Source: Platynereis dumerilii
Taxonomy: Eukaryota; Annelida; Polychaeta; Phyllodocida; Nereididae
Assembly (NCBI GenBank): GCA_026936325.1
Contig: JAPTHN010000008.1
Location: 49,145,706 to 49,209,705, forward strand
Length of the DNA: 64,000 bases
Direction: 5' to 3'
The notes below the pieces were generated by a model, which worked only from the letters and a program-made list of their open reading frames with translations, had not been told where the DNA came from and did not search any database. The translations under genes and the position numbers were made by a program. Position 1 is the stretch's first letter. The number at the start of each line of letters is the position of its first letter. Shown piece after piece: positions 1 to 12,400 of the stretch.

Positions 1-480
1 CTGGTCTTTTTGAAATACTGAAGCACTAAGCCAAAAAGGTCTACCTATTAGTCTCTGTAACAAATGATGTGTCTACCTACTTAGATCAGTTAAAGCATCA
101 ATAAATAAGCTTTTTTAAACAGTTCGATAAATTCGCAGACGTTTTTGCTCAATGCTGCTTTTTGCAAAAGCTGACAATACACGACCGAAGTACAAAAAGC
201 AGCTTTTTATCGCTGTGCAATTTTTGTTTCTCCTCACTCGGTACAGTTAAAGTATCAATAGCTAGCCTTTTTCACTGTTCTAAATCAATGAATGTCTTTT
301 GGTGGTTGCAAAGTGTCGATTCTCCGTAAAGTGTACAACTCTAACACTCAAGATGGCCTCTTTAATCGCTGCGGCAAGTGTCGTTTCTCTAAATCTCCTT
401 CCAAAGTGCAGTTAAAGTACGAAAGATGTGAAATAAATCCTTTTTTTATCCGTCGTTTCCCTTTATGGCTGTCGTTGGCC
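1..480. repeat. Degenerate ~160 bp tandem-like block
   Basis: A CAGTTAAAG motif followed by an AT-rich stretch and a T-run recurs near 85, 245 and 410. Each copy is preceded by a related T/C-rich segment. Spacing is about 160 bp, which suggests three very diverged tandem copies. No convincing coding potential was found here; short open frames on both strands overlap each other. Confidence 0.3.
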
Positions 481-889
481 AGACAGACATCAGAAACCTT
501 GAGGAGGGCTGACGTCTGGTAAGCGTCTGGAGCAAACCGGCTGAAGGCGAGCAATGCCAATGCTGGAAGCCGCTGGAAACTGCCAGAACTGGATTGCACT
601 GTTGTAGTGGCTTGCCACCAAGGAATCAATATATCAGTCTAGTTTCATTCATGCATTGCATACTGGCAACTAAGATATCATAATAATATCATGTATGGTA
701 TTGTATTGCAGATATGTAATATATCTCTGCTTATGCTAAAGGGATTAGCAAATATGATTATGGAATTTGGAGTTTTTGGATATTTCCCAACACGGTCAGC
801 ATGGTCAATGGTCAGCCAAGACATTAACTCTCTGCAGGTGCTTAGAAAGTTGGTAAAGGGACTAGACCTGAGCCTGTTGACTATTTGGG

Positions 890-1060
890 GCATTCTCCTC
901 TCAAGGTCCTGGGTCTGATTCCAGGTTGGGGATCCATTTATTGGTCAACCTTCATGATTTGATACCGGCCGGATGTTGTTCGGATGAGATGTCAGAGCAT
1001 CAGTGTCTTGTAACTGGGCTACTACTAGTAGTACAGCTCAATAAACTCGAATAAAGCAAT
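890..1060 (+). mobile_element. SINE body/3' fragment
   Basis: The stretch contains a weak B-box-like segment (GGGTCTGATTCCAGG), then a body with TGGTCAACCTTCATGA and GGATGTTGTTCGGATGAGAT. The same body order (TTGGACCTTCATGAGC then GGATGTCGTTCAGATGAGAC) occurs at 3690-3760 next to a clear tRNA-like head, so I read both as copies of one SINE family. The head of this copy is poorly preserved. Confidence 0.45.
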
Positions 1061-2540
1061 GAATTCAAACTCATACTCTACTCATCAACTGAATTATGCA
1101 AGAACCTCAGGAACTATAGTTCAATTCAACAAACAGCAGACACCAACTTGAGGAATCTGTGGTCGAAGAATAATCAATGAAACTTCATTTACTATGTTTT
1201 TGTTATAGCAACAGAACAACAGCAGACTGGACAGAAGAATAGAACTTGATTGTCTCAACAGACAAAAGTTTTAAACATGTTTACTAAAGATAATTGACTC
1301 AATTGAGCTGGAAACCTTGAAGATAATACAGAAAGCTAAACAATTATATTGATTAAATTTGATGTACAGTTTGTCACATCAAGCATTGAGACAGAAATTT
1401 AGCATAGTTTGTACAGGCCATAAAAATCACCACAATGATATAGGAGGTTCAGAAAATACCAAATTGACAAGAACTAAGTCTGGGGTGGTGCTGCAGTGCA
1501 CTTTTGTGACGTCACCACCCATTGTGTGTGAGATTGACAGCATCACAAATGTCAACATTTTGCGAAATTTGACTGCCATTTCCATAAATTTTGAAATATC
1601 GGACAAAAACAGCACAGTAACATCGTGAAAATGTGATGTTCATATTACAAATGAGCTAAGCTATACATAGGTATGTGTATTTCTCCTGTGGGGCTTGTGG
1701 TTGATGAGATATTTGAGCGAACGTCTGTCCTCTGCTTGACTTGACAAACTGTAATTGTGTCAACCGAACTGCTAAACAAAGTTTGTTCAAAAAAATGGAA
1801 CGAGGACACAAAGACCAGTATTGCAGTTTATCAGCGCAACATTGTATCTGTATCACCGTATGTAAACCAATGATGCAATCATTTAACATGTCATATTGAC
1901 ATATCAATCTATCTCTATATAATTATTTTTTGTTGTTGTAACAATGTTATGTGTAAAGCCCTCTTTTAGGGCAGACAGTCAGCTCAGATAGTAGCATACA
2001 GGCCTCCAATAGCTGGCTCCGGGGTTCGATAACCATTTGGGATCTAATCACCTGGACTTAGGTCTATGTTGGACGGCAGTTTCGATCAATTGCCTCATTG
2101 CTCTGGCCTCCTCCAGTCTTAATAACATGAATAAGCCAACAAAGTACCAAGTGCATAAATACAGGACATTAAGTCCAAAATTAGACCTCAATTATCTATC
2201 CAACCATAATAGGCCTATGTCGAGCGCGTCAACATGTTCAATGAATGCCATGTAGAAGCGCATGTCTTCCAACTCTGCCAAGTGCAAGGGGTCAGTGTCT
2301 CTTAGAGCTCTTAGCAGCTTAGTGATCAATGAGAATCTTCCTTTTGGTCAATGCTGGTCAATACCCTAGAGATTATCAATGATTATTAGCCCATTTATAG
2401 ACTAACTCCCTGCACTGAGTATACTAATGTGTCATTTATTTGTGTAATATATTATGTTGTCCAATGTCATGACATTGAAAAGTATTACGAGACATCTATT
2501 TATGCACTCCCACTATCCAGCTCTGTCTTATAATCAAATC
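1061..2540. other. AT-rich DNA, no supported gene
   Basis: Open frames of up to about 90 codons occur on both strands but overlap each other and lack splice or start context. I saw no clear terminal repeats or RNA genes. Confidence 0.5.
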
Positions 2541-2548
2541 AATTAACG

Positions 2549-2601
<53 letters not shown>

Positions 2602-2699
2602 CCTACCTATCTATCTATCTATCTGTCTGTCTGTCTGTCTATCTATATATCTACCTATCTATTTACCTACCTATCTACCTATCTATCTATCTATCTATC
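2549..2699. repeat. (TATC)n/(TACC)n/(TGTC)n compound microsatellite
   Basis: About 150 bp of TATC repeats with blocks of TACC and TGTC. It directly abuts the 5' side of the tRNA-like SINE head at 2700. Confidence 0.95.
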
Positions 2700-2778
2700 A
2701 GCTGTATGGAAGAGTGGTAAAGGTGCCCGCCTGCTCCGCTGAAGGTCTTTGCCTGCATGGGTTCGAACCCTGGTTGCG

Positions 2779-3674
2779 AGGTATATTTTTATCCAAATAT
2801 GACATACCCACGCATGCTCTAGAGCGCACATACACGCTTTTGGGACTCGTGGATGTGCAAGATTTGACACATACACGCGCGTGGATGTGCCACAACGCGC
2901 ACGCGCCAACGTTATGGAATCGTGTACATGCTTTCCAGCGCATGAGTGGACATGCTATCCAGCGCATGAATGGACATGCTTTCCAGCGCACGCGTGGACA
3001 TGCTTTCCAGCGCATATGGGCAGATTACAGGGGCGGATCCAGGATTTTTTAAAAGGGGGTGGCGGCGATACTTATAACATTGGAGTCTCTGAAAAAGTGT
3101 TTTCTCCAAAAATATTTTTATTCTGAAGGTTAGCCCAACAAAGAAATTCATTAAGTACAGGCAAAAAATAGAACCATGGATTACTAAAGGGCTGCTTGTC
3201 TCGTATCATGATAGGGGAATTAGGGTCTCATCCAGATTTTTCTTATGGCCAAGGGGGACCAGGGTCTCATCCAGATTTTTCTCATTTCTGTGGGGGAGGG
3301 AATTCTGAGAAACCTACCAGAGCCTTCCCAGCTCCCCCCCCCCTTGCAATAGAATGGATACGCCACTGCCCTGATAATCCACTATATGGCATATACACAA
3401 TACTGCGCTGGATTGCATGTCCAAGCTTGCGCTGGATTGCATATCCAAGCTTGCGCTGGATTGCATGTCCAAGCTTGCGCTGGATGGCATATCCACGATC
3501 GCACATACACGCATGCGCGTCAATGCAGGTCCACGCATGCGCTGGATGACATGTCCACAGGTGATCATGAACACATATACACGCCTGAGTGTGCGCGCTA
3601 TTACATGTACACGCGCGTGTATGTGCGCTCACTACCATGCGTGGATGTGCCATTTTTGGATAAAAATATATATG
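2779..3674. mobile_element. Foldback DNA element with minisatellite arms
   Basis: The ends are inverted: TATATTTTTATCCAAA near 2782 pairs with TTTGGATAAAAATATA near 3657. The flanks carry TGGTTGCG at 2771-2778 and 3675-3682, a plausible 8-9 bp target-site duplication. Both arms contain 24-bp tandem units built on TTCCAGCGCATG (2926-3015) and, inverted, GCGCTGGATTGCATG (about 3406-3495). Overlapping open frames here are products of the tandem repeats, not genes. A second element sits at the centre (3028-3368). Confidence 0.65.
3028..3368. mobile_element. hAT-like MITE (CAGNGGCGGATCC ends)
   Basis: The left end begins CAGGGGCGGATCCAGG; the right end, read inverted, begins CAGTGGCGTATCCA. Related ends occur at 36017 and 6681. 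No clean target-site duplication could be read, so the exact borders and superfamily are tentative. The element lies in the hinge of the surrounding foldback. Confidence 0.5.
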
Positions 3675-3799
3675 TGGTTGCGGCACCCAGATTTTCAGTT
3701 GGACCTTCATGAGCAAAAATCTCAGCTGGATGTCGTTCAGATGAGACATTATATTGGCAGCCCCTTGCATAAGAGTCTATCTTGGACAAAATAACCATC

Positions 3800-6095
3800 A
3801 AAAGTACGCATCAACTTTGACTTACTTTCCAGCAATGCTGACTCACAAATCAACAACCAGATCAACAAGTATATCTTTTTCTTTTTCGCATATTTTCTAT
3901 TTTGTGACCTTTTCTATGCGAAACTTTTTTCTCGCAGTTATGCAACAGACGAATGGAGGGATTATCATGATTATGCTCACAGTCCAGTGTCCAATGTTAT
4001 GACATCTGCACTCAAAATGCGCAAGTATCTGTCCTTGCATATTTATATATATGGACATACTCATCAGAAAAAAAAAAATGATAAATCGCCAGTAAAAAAA
4101 TTAACACATAATCCAAAGATCAAACGCTTGCATAACATGAAATTATATAATAGCGAAATACAGATGAGCGTTTTTGTGAGACCACTTTCAAAACAATTTT
4201 TCAATTTCATTTTGATAGAACGCAAAATACATGTCCAGGTGACAGGACTGAAAAATGATATTTTTCACATTTTCATATTTTGTAAAGTGTTATAAATTGT
4301 CAAAATTAATTTTTATATTATTTATTATGCGACATTTAAACTAAATGAAATTAATATCTAATACGAGTAATACCATTATGTACACGCAATCATTTTGTCC
4401 AGGTACCAACCTTAGGGCCCAGGCAGATATATCCATGATCCCATTGGCTTTATCATAATCAGCTTTCAGGGGCTCTTCGTATCCAATACTCATTTTTGTA
4501 AGGTCACATATATTTTTTATACAATAAGAACTTAAGTTTTAAATTTCATATAAATGAGATTAGATAATGTCACAAGAATCATGTGATGCAACAATGCAGA
4601 TTAAATATTATTCATCATAATATGGTCAAGCAATGACTCATATGACATATCACTGCACAAGTCATTCCACATCATGTGTTTTGTAGCCTAAAAAATATAT
4701 CCGATTTCAATCATTTCATCGACAATTTTCACATAGGACACACAATTTTCACCCAGAGAATGTAAAGTGAAGATGTTGAAATCTATAATCATTCAGCAGG
4801 TTCACAGAACAATGTCAAATATCTTGTATAAAATCTCAAGAAGCAATATATGATATTTTCACTAAGTAGTAATGAACATGATTATTATCCAAGTCCGCAC
4901 CATAGATGATCACATTGACCAATGTTGATCAAGAAAGTTTTATCATTGCGATAATATGATAACCACCTGATAACCTTTTATCAAAAACCACTGAAAACCA
5001 CATAAATATCACATTCGATTTTATCCTGCATTAACTATTTTAAGCAATGAGATTTGTTGTAATTATCCACTGAGATATATATATATATATTATGTTTATA
5101 TTATATATTTATATCCAGTATACATCCCCCTTCAAATGATCAGATGCAGTGTTTGTAAACAAACCCATGTGGGATACATACATACAGTCAAAATACATCC
5201 AATATTATTCTGCTGCCAGAGCGTTATCCAAGACAATATCTCTCCAAATATGAACTCCTCACAGTAAAATTACCAAAAAAGTCACAAAATAATTCAAATT
5301 CCAGTAAATCCCAATATATATATCCAAATTATCCATAAACCTTACTCGAGGAAATCCCATTTGTGTACAAGATAGATCAACCCAGTTCTGTGTGTCACAG
5401 GCAGCTTTTGCCCGCACACCAGCATCACAAGCCTTTCGCAGCATCCGCGGTCACGTTATTGATTATTCTGGAGCGAGTTGGCCTCATTTTACAGGCTTCT
5501 TAACACCTGCCCCCTTTGATGCCATGAAATTTGTTTGAATTGCTTGATTCTACAGTGTTCTGGGAAGTGCATCAAGCTAAATTGATGCCGAATCTAGCAT
5601 CCAAATATGTGATGGCTTATGACTTGAAATTTGAAAATGCAGAGCTCTAGGTCTCTACGATACTTCAAAATTTTGTACATCTTTACCCATCTCTTCGGTG
5701 CCTCTGCCGTTGTTGGAACTTTGGTTCAACAATTTCCTTTTATCGTATTTTACTAAAATACGCACAATAAGACAGTCACTAAAAATATTTGCATTGCAGT
5801 GAACGGTAAAAAAATACGGTTAAAATTAATAAAATTTTGCAGCAAATATGCCATGTATCGCTGACTGACCCAGTCACGTGTTTGACACTGCATGTACAAC
5901 ATACATTTCTTTTTATTAAAATCATTTGCCTTTTTTTCCCTTTTCTTTGAGTTGGCAATGTGGCAAGCAACTGTTGTTTTGAAGCAAAACATTTTCTTTT
6001 GAACTCATATGTTCATTAAGTGCATTGCATGTCAAAATGCATTAAATGCCTTCAGCACCGGAAAAATATCGCAATTAATTACTTCGCACTTACAC
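3800..6095. other. AT-rich DNA, no supported gene
   Basis: No splice-supported exon or RNA gene was seen. There is an (AT)n tract near 5073-5092. Open frames are short and overlapping. Confidence 0.5.
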
Positions 6096-6101
6096 AGCAA
6101 T

Positions 6102-6168
6102 CTATCTATCTATCGGTTTGTCTGTCTTTCTCTCTACCTATCTGCTATCTTTCTGTCTGTCTATCCAT
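6102..6168. repeat. TATC/TGTC-rich microsatellite
   Basis: Interrupted CTAT, CTGT and CTTT units. The 131-codon open frame crossing it is a simple-repeat artefact. Confidence 0.8.
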
Positions 6169-6599
6169 GATCCATGCGATGCCAGTGATGCTGATGTGGC
6201 ATGATAATCATGTTGATTTTGTAGGTGGGCAAATGATTTCTTTTCACACTTTTCGCGCCTTTTGCTTCGGGTCGAGCAAGAAACGTACAAAAACTTACAA
6301 ACATGTTCCTAGATTTTTTACTTTTATTCCCAAAATTTACATTTCAAAAACTGTGCACCTTACAACAAACACAAAATCATGTTTTTTTTCTGCTTCTAGG
6401 CACCTATATATCTGAGATACATCATGCCTCTATTATGGCGGGGCACGTTGGACCAACAGACATACCCCCACACACCCACAGCATGGGGCCCTGGAACACG
6501 ATCCCATGCTGAGTTAAGTTAAATAACCCACCTCCCAAGTTCCAATGCCAAGGTTGTGCAATCATCACCTGACACCATTATGGAAGTGTGGAACTGGAA

Positions 6600-7110
6600 G
6601 CTAGTGCATTTAGGGTGACTCAGGTAGATAGATAGATAGATAGATAGATATTTATGGATAAATGTAGATGCATATAGTTTCAGGGGCGGATCCAGGCATT
6701 TTGAAAGGAGGGAGGTCCAGCAGCAAGACTCAGAGGGACGGAGCAAATTCGGCCGCGGATCTCTATGTCGAGATTGAATATCTTAGCTTGAAGTGAGGGA
6801 GGAGGGATATAGATACAGATAGATCGATATAGATAGATATTCGGGTAGATATATAGATAAAGATAGATAGATAAATAAGACCCAAGTGCATTTAGGATGA
6901 CTCAGGTAGATAGATGTATATAAATATAGATAGATCTAGATACATATATATAGTTTAATATTTATAACTAAATATGAATAGATAGAGATAGATATAGATA
7001 GAAAGAGATAAATATAGATATATAGATAGTCAGATAGATATTTGGGTAGACAGACAGATGAATAGATAGGACCCCAGTGCATTTAGGGTGCCTCACAGAC
7101 AGTGTAGAAA
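6600..7110. repeat. GATA array with a reiterated 24-bp cassette
   Basis: GATA-rich tracts (6623-6651, about 6805-6870, 6905-7060) are punctuated by the phrase AGTGCATTTAGGRTGACTCA near 6603, 6887 and, as AGTGCATTTAGGGTGCCTCA, near 7076. The cassette therefore recurs at roughly 190-280 bp and always lies beside GATA repeats. A CAGGGGCGGATCCAGG end like that at 3028 lies at 6681. Confidence 0.8.
6681..6730. mobile_element. Orphan end of hAT-like MITE
   Basis: CAGGGGCGGATCCAGG followed by a G-rich stretch matches the left end at 3028. No partner end was found nearby, so this is a truncated copy. Confidence 0.4.
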
Positions 7111-9228
7111 GATAAGGACATCTTCCCTTTCAACATTCAATAACATACAAGACACTACCATCCTAAATCACACAAGTACTTTTCAGTTTTAAATTTTATA
7201 CAAATATCTCTATGTTAAGTGCCATGCCGAACAGACATTAAAATGTTTAAATTCTAAAAGAGTGCATGCACGTGATAAATTTTTGTCAAGAGCGTGAAAG
7301 AACTTCAGCCACTTGTGGCAAGTTTTTAACGAGAATTCTAAATTCCCAAGTTCAAGGCTTCACGTGAGTCACTTTCCATTTTTGAGACTTGTCTTTTAGC
7401 ACGAGCAATTTTTAAAAGATTCTTTGAATCTGATTTCATGTAGAGACTTATTTTAGAACGGCAGACATTCACGAACCACCTAAGTCCACCATTCACTTGA
7501 ATTTTCATCTTTGGTACACCTGATAAATCTTGATTCATTCTCAACTATCCAGGAGTATTAAACTTTCCATCACCTGCCCTCCGAAAATGTTAACTTTTAA
7601 CTATTTTTTAAGACTGACAGCTGTGTGGTTTTGGTGAAGGTCCTAGAGTCTTCCTTTTCTAGACTTTCAATGTTGGCGCCAATTTTTCCCCAAAAAATGT
7701 TAATTTTTCTCCCTCGTCTTTTTCTTATGTGAAAGAGGAAAGATGTAGGCTTCTTCAACATTTTCAAGATTTCTGTCCTTATTTGCATTATCCCATACTT
7801 TCCACTTTTCTAGTACAAACTATAATTATGGCACTGTACTCAAGTGCATAAAACCGGTCCGATTTATGGATAATTTCTCTCGAGCGCTGTGACAAGAGCA
7901 TAATTTCTATTGCACAATTGGCAGAACATTTCCTGTGCCATACTCAGTATATTCAGTATACATAGTATATACAGCCCCAGGGCACTTAGCACTTAGCACG
8001 GTCTATGAGCTGAGATATATGTTAGTGATATTATGAGTGGGTGTCACTGGGGAAAGGTGGGTTTCTTGGCACTGGGCGGGGCTGATTCATGCCTTGAAAT
8101 AACATGATCATGATGATAATCCCTAGACAAGGTTGTCTAAGACAATAGCAACGCAGGTATTGGTTACACAGATCATATCTTCAGAGCAGAGCAAAAGGTA
8201 TTCTGCAACTTCTAAATTAGTTAAGGACACATCATTCAAGAGGAGTAAACAAGCTTGAAATATTTAAATTAAGGCAAAAGAAAGAAATGTGAATGACATT
8301 TTTAAGTGTTATGTAGTAGGTAATATATCAGCTTATTCAAATGACAATTTTCAAATAATTTTAGATGCTGTAAATTTTGTATTTTCATAATTTCCTTTTT
8401 TTCATGCTTTGAACTTTTCAAAATCAAATTCTTTCATATTACAGAAAAAAGAATTACTCTTAATTGAATTTCTTTTTCACTATAATTTTCTAAGCACCCT
8501 TGCACCACCCCTGCCCCCCCCCCAACCTGTTTTCATATCACCTGTTTACTCCTCAGAAGAGGAAACTGCCCTATGCTTGAGTATACACAAGGAATGCATT
8601 TTCGTGCACAGCTTTCACAGCTTCATTCTGTTTACTCAGTGTGTCCCTATTTTAACATGCAAATATAGATCTGCTTGTATCCATGCTGTTTTACAAATTT
8701 ATCCTGTCCTCATTTAAATTGAATGTCGATGATTTGACCTATTTGAGTTTATTCATCCTTATTGTTTCAGTGCAATAATGTGAAGACCTAAATAAAATTA
8801 GGCACCGGTGAAATTAAAATTAACAATTAAGGAATTCTGAAAATCGGAGGTATGAAAATGACTTCCGATTTTAATTTTCTGCAATTACCATTCCATTACT
8901 TCTGCAGCAAAACAGAGAATCATGTTGACAAACTCACACAGAGTGCTATCATGATCAGATCTAAGAATATAATATATTAATTATATCCACTTTCTTAGAT
9001 CAGTGTAGATCAGAGGATGTTTCATACTGCATACTGCATTCTGCATTACATGCATGTACAAGGATATTCCAGAAACTCCCAATACCTAATTTCCCCCAAT
9101 TTCATTTCAAATTGCACAATCCCAGATACGCGAAATTAACATAAATCTGATCATTTTTTTAATAATCCAAATGCGAAGAAATTTTAATTAATATTATTTA
9201 TTGACAAAGATGGTTGATTTATACATAC
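7111..9228. other. AT-rich DNA, no supported gene
   Basis: Minus-strand frames at 7338-7544 and 7597-7788 are lysine-rich but lack splice support. The rest shows nothing beyond AT-rich sequence. If the exon at 9229-9459 is real, this would be downstream intron or flank. Confidence 0.45.
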
Positions 9229-9459
9229 CACTTTCCTGAGGAGTGAATGAACAACTTGAGGAAATTGAGAAGTAGACCATTAATTTCTTTGTCTTGGTGG
9301 TGGACATTGTCTTTCTTGGTCAATTTCAGGGTTGGTAGTCTTTGGTTATCATAACCAACATTTTGTTGAGAAACTGTTATAGTCTGCATTTTGGCAAAAG
9401 TTAAGTTTTCCTTCAAAAAGATTTTTTCACAGCAAATCCTGAACTCCAAATGCAAAATC
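9229..9459 (-). CDS. Weak candidate internal exon
   Basis: The minus strand has an acceptor (GACTGATTTTCAAG) before 9459 and a good donor (GTATGT) after 9229. The exon is 231 bp and open throughout when entered in phase 2, which is exactly how the exon at 22100-22554 ends; it also leaves in phase 2. The translated piece is rich in Lys, Leu and Asn, has no motif I recognise and no strong codon bias. Open frames of this length arise by chance in this AT-rich window, so only the splice signals and the phase match favour it. It could equally be intronic noise. Confidence 0.22.
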
Positions 9460-12400
9460 CTTGAAAATCAGTCCAGACTTATATCACCATACATGACACA
9501 TCAACAAAGTGTTTATAAATACTGCTCACACAAAATTATCGATTATTTAAATCATCTGCTGATTTAAATGTGAAGTTATAAACAGTATCCAGGTATGCTT
9601 AAAAGCTGCTAAATCAGTATAGTCAACAACTATGGCCAGCTGATGAAAATTTTTGTCAAAAATACCAGCTGATTCAAATGATATCAACAGATATGTAGAA
9701 GTTGGCTATATAATTTCTGTTCCAATTGCAGAACTATATAATTCAGTGTATTTCACTTGATTTTAAGCAATGATTGTCAATCCAGACAGATTCTGTGACA
9801 CCTAGTAAACAACTGCATTTATACATGTGTATGTGCCCCCAGTGAGTTCTAAAAGTTTGGCTGCACACACCACGTGATTTTTACCAGCCAATCAGAAGGC
9901 TCCTACCACTGCACAGGCACATGAACACAGAGCTGTTTTCAAGATACAGTGTACTAGTGTAGCTGACTCAGACAAGGTGGACAGCAGCTATAAATAGATC
10001 ATAATAAAATGATTTGGGATTTACAATTATTGAATTGATGCACTTATAAAATTCAATAAGCTCCCATGATATACTCAACAGAACAGATGTTTGTTTGATA
10101 CACCAAGTGACAAACTCAGGTCATTCACCTGTTCACCTGAACCCACAGATTACAGTTCACAGAGAAATCACACACATTTAATTAAAAAGTACTTTATTCC
10201 AAATTTTATCTTTAGAAGAGCACAATTTATGAACCTTTTTTAAATCAATTATTTTGTAGAATTATTCTTGTTTCATCTCGCTATTGCAAATTCCATTAGT
10301 TCAGTCCCATTAGACATTTTGGGGAGTTTTCCTCGCCAAGGAAATGATTTCTTTCACGGAAATGTCATTTCGACCTATTTGTCTCAAGGACATGGTGACC
10401 CAAAACATTTCTAAATCAAGAAATACAGTAATATTAAATATCCCCACAGAAATAATTTTTTTCAAGACAGCCAGGAAAGAAATTTTTTGTTACCCAAAAC
10501 TGAGCAAGACATTATTTAGTTCGGAAGAAACTCCCCCGATGGCTGCCTCATATCCATTTAATCATTTTGCTAAGTTCTACTTTTCCCACCTTTTTCCTTT
10601 TTTTAAATATATCTTTTTTTTCAATCAACATTTTCTATATTAACAAAATAAAAATTTTGAATAAATATAAATTGATTTACAAATTGACTAGATATACAGG
10701 CACTATACTTATTTATATTTATCAAACGCAAAACCAGGGTTATAATTCCAACATCCGTAACAGTATGATAATCATGTCATCAGCAGATCACAGGGTGTAT
10801 ATTTTTCTATTTTAGGAGTTATGACATCAAGTAGGGAGGAGTAACATTAAATTTTACAGGGTAAACCTTGTAAATTAGCAAAATGACATTCACACACACA
10901 GAAAAAAAATCTTTAATCAGACTGATTAGTATTTAATTTTGGTGCCACCCTCTGTGAAATTCAGTATAGCATGAGCGATGAGCAAGCATTACGGAGCGTA
11001 TCATTTATTAAAACTCTAATTTGTAATGTTATGGACAACAGTCTACTTGGAAACAAATTTATAATTAAATTTTTCTGAATCTCTTTCAACAACCCACTTG
11101 GGCATAATTAATACATTTAATGTATCCAATACAAGATTGCTATAATTGTCAGATTATTGCAGGACTCACACATTCATTATTTGGCATTAAAAAGTAACAA
11201 AAGTTCCTTGAGACCATACTTAATACAACATAAAACAATATATTTCCTCGTTTTCTTATGTTTTATTTATCTTTTCTCAGGTAACTCAAGTACTTTTATC
11301 TGAAGTTGAGGAAGTCACAGTCCATGTTCTGCATGTAACTATTTGCTTATCCTAGAAATTGACTAGAATTTCCTGGCCAAAGATAAACCAACTCCTCAAG
11401 CAAAGTTCAGTTTCAGGACTGTTCTCACAAATGCCCTAGCAGCCTCACCTAAATCTGTCTTAATGAGTTCTTATATAAATGCTTCATTTCTCTTTAGACA
11501 GAAGTGACACAGAATTAAGTTTATGAACTTGTAGGCTAGTTTTTATTTTCAAGACAATGACTATCAAAATTAGGCAATAATTTAAGAAGCTGCAGGTAGG
11601 CACAACAATTAAAATTTCATGATTCCATACAAAAAATCTATGAATAATTTAATTCAAATAAGAGATGTTATGCATATCATTCTGTCTGTCAACCTATCTA
11701 AATTTTTCAGATGCCATTAATTGCAAAGTTCTAGTATAATCTATGACAACTTACACTTTAAAGCATAATTTAAAAGATTTAAGTTCTATTGTTGGTTGGC
11801 ACTTAAAAGTGAATCTATTTTTAGTTCAACAGGAAATGTATATTTGTGCCTCAGGCACAGGAGAGCAAGTAACGTCATCACTTCTTGTGGTCAATCCTCA
11901 ACAAAAAAAAGTGTTTTTTGCTGATTGTGCTGACACGAATACACCGTTATTCACACAATTTGACAAAAAAGCGCCTAAAAACTTGTATTTACCCTGCAAT
12001 TATATATTTGCATGTTCTAATATTGCATGTCTATAGTAAATACAATTACACCATACTATGCATGTGTAGTAACCTGAGGAAAGGGCCCTTTTCAAAAACT
12101 TCATTACAAGGATATTACTAATCTCAGTTCTGAAGAAACCTGGAAAGAAGCTCTGGGAATCTTATAAGTATGCATATTCAAAATGCATAATCTGCATAAA
12201 TCTCAAGATTGGAGACTTACTTGGTATTTTAATAATGATAATTGGCAATGTAAGGTCTTATGTCAATGTGTGCAATATTTGCAAGTGCTTGGGAAAATTA
12301 TTTTTTGAAAACAAGCTGGGCCTATTCCTAGGTCTACAATAGACTTGATACATAAAAGCCATGAACAAACACAAATATGACACATTTTGTTCGAAAACGT

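Larger units (their letters stand above)
2700..3790 (+). mobile_element. tRNA-derived SINE split by a foldback insertion
   Basis: The head at about 2707-2772 reads like a tRNA: AGAGTGGTAAAGGTG resembles box A and GGGTTCGAACCC is a good box B. Their spacing and a CTGCT-like anticodon region suggest a tRNA-Ser-type origin, which is inference. The body resumes after 3683 with GGATGTCGTTCAGATGAGAC, matching the copy at 890-1060. The intervening 2779-3674 is a separate inserted element flanked by a repeat of TGGTTGCG. The SINE 3' limit near 3790 is approximate. Confidence 0.6.

Noticed and set aside
2707-2773. Possible functional tRNA gene
   Set aside because: A and B boxes are good but the acceptor and anticodon stems do not pair well and a SINE body follows; it is a SINE head.
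2698-3794. Several 80-160 codon frames with HALESM or RWIACP repeats on both strands
   Set aside because: They are translations of 24-bp (8-codon) tandem repeats in the foldback arms, open in several frames at once.
6020-6415. 131-codon frame rich in LSVCLS
   Set aside because: Generated by a TATC/TGTC microsatellite; no start or splice support.
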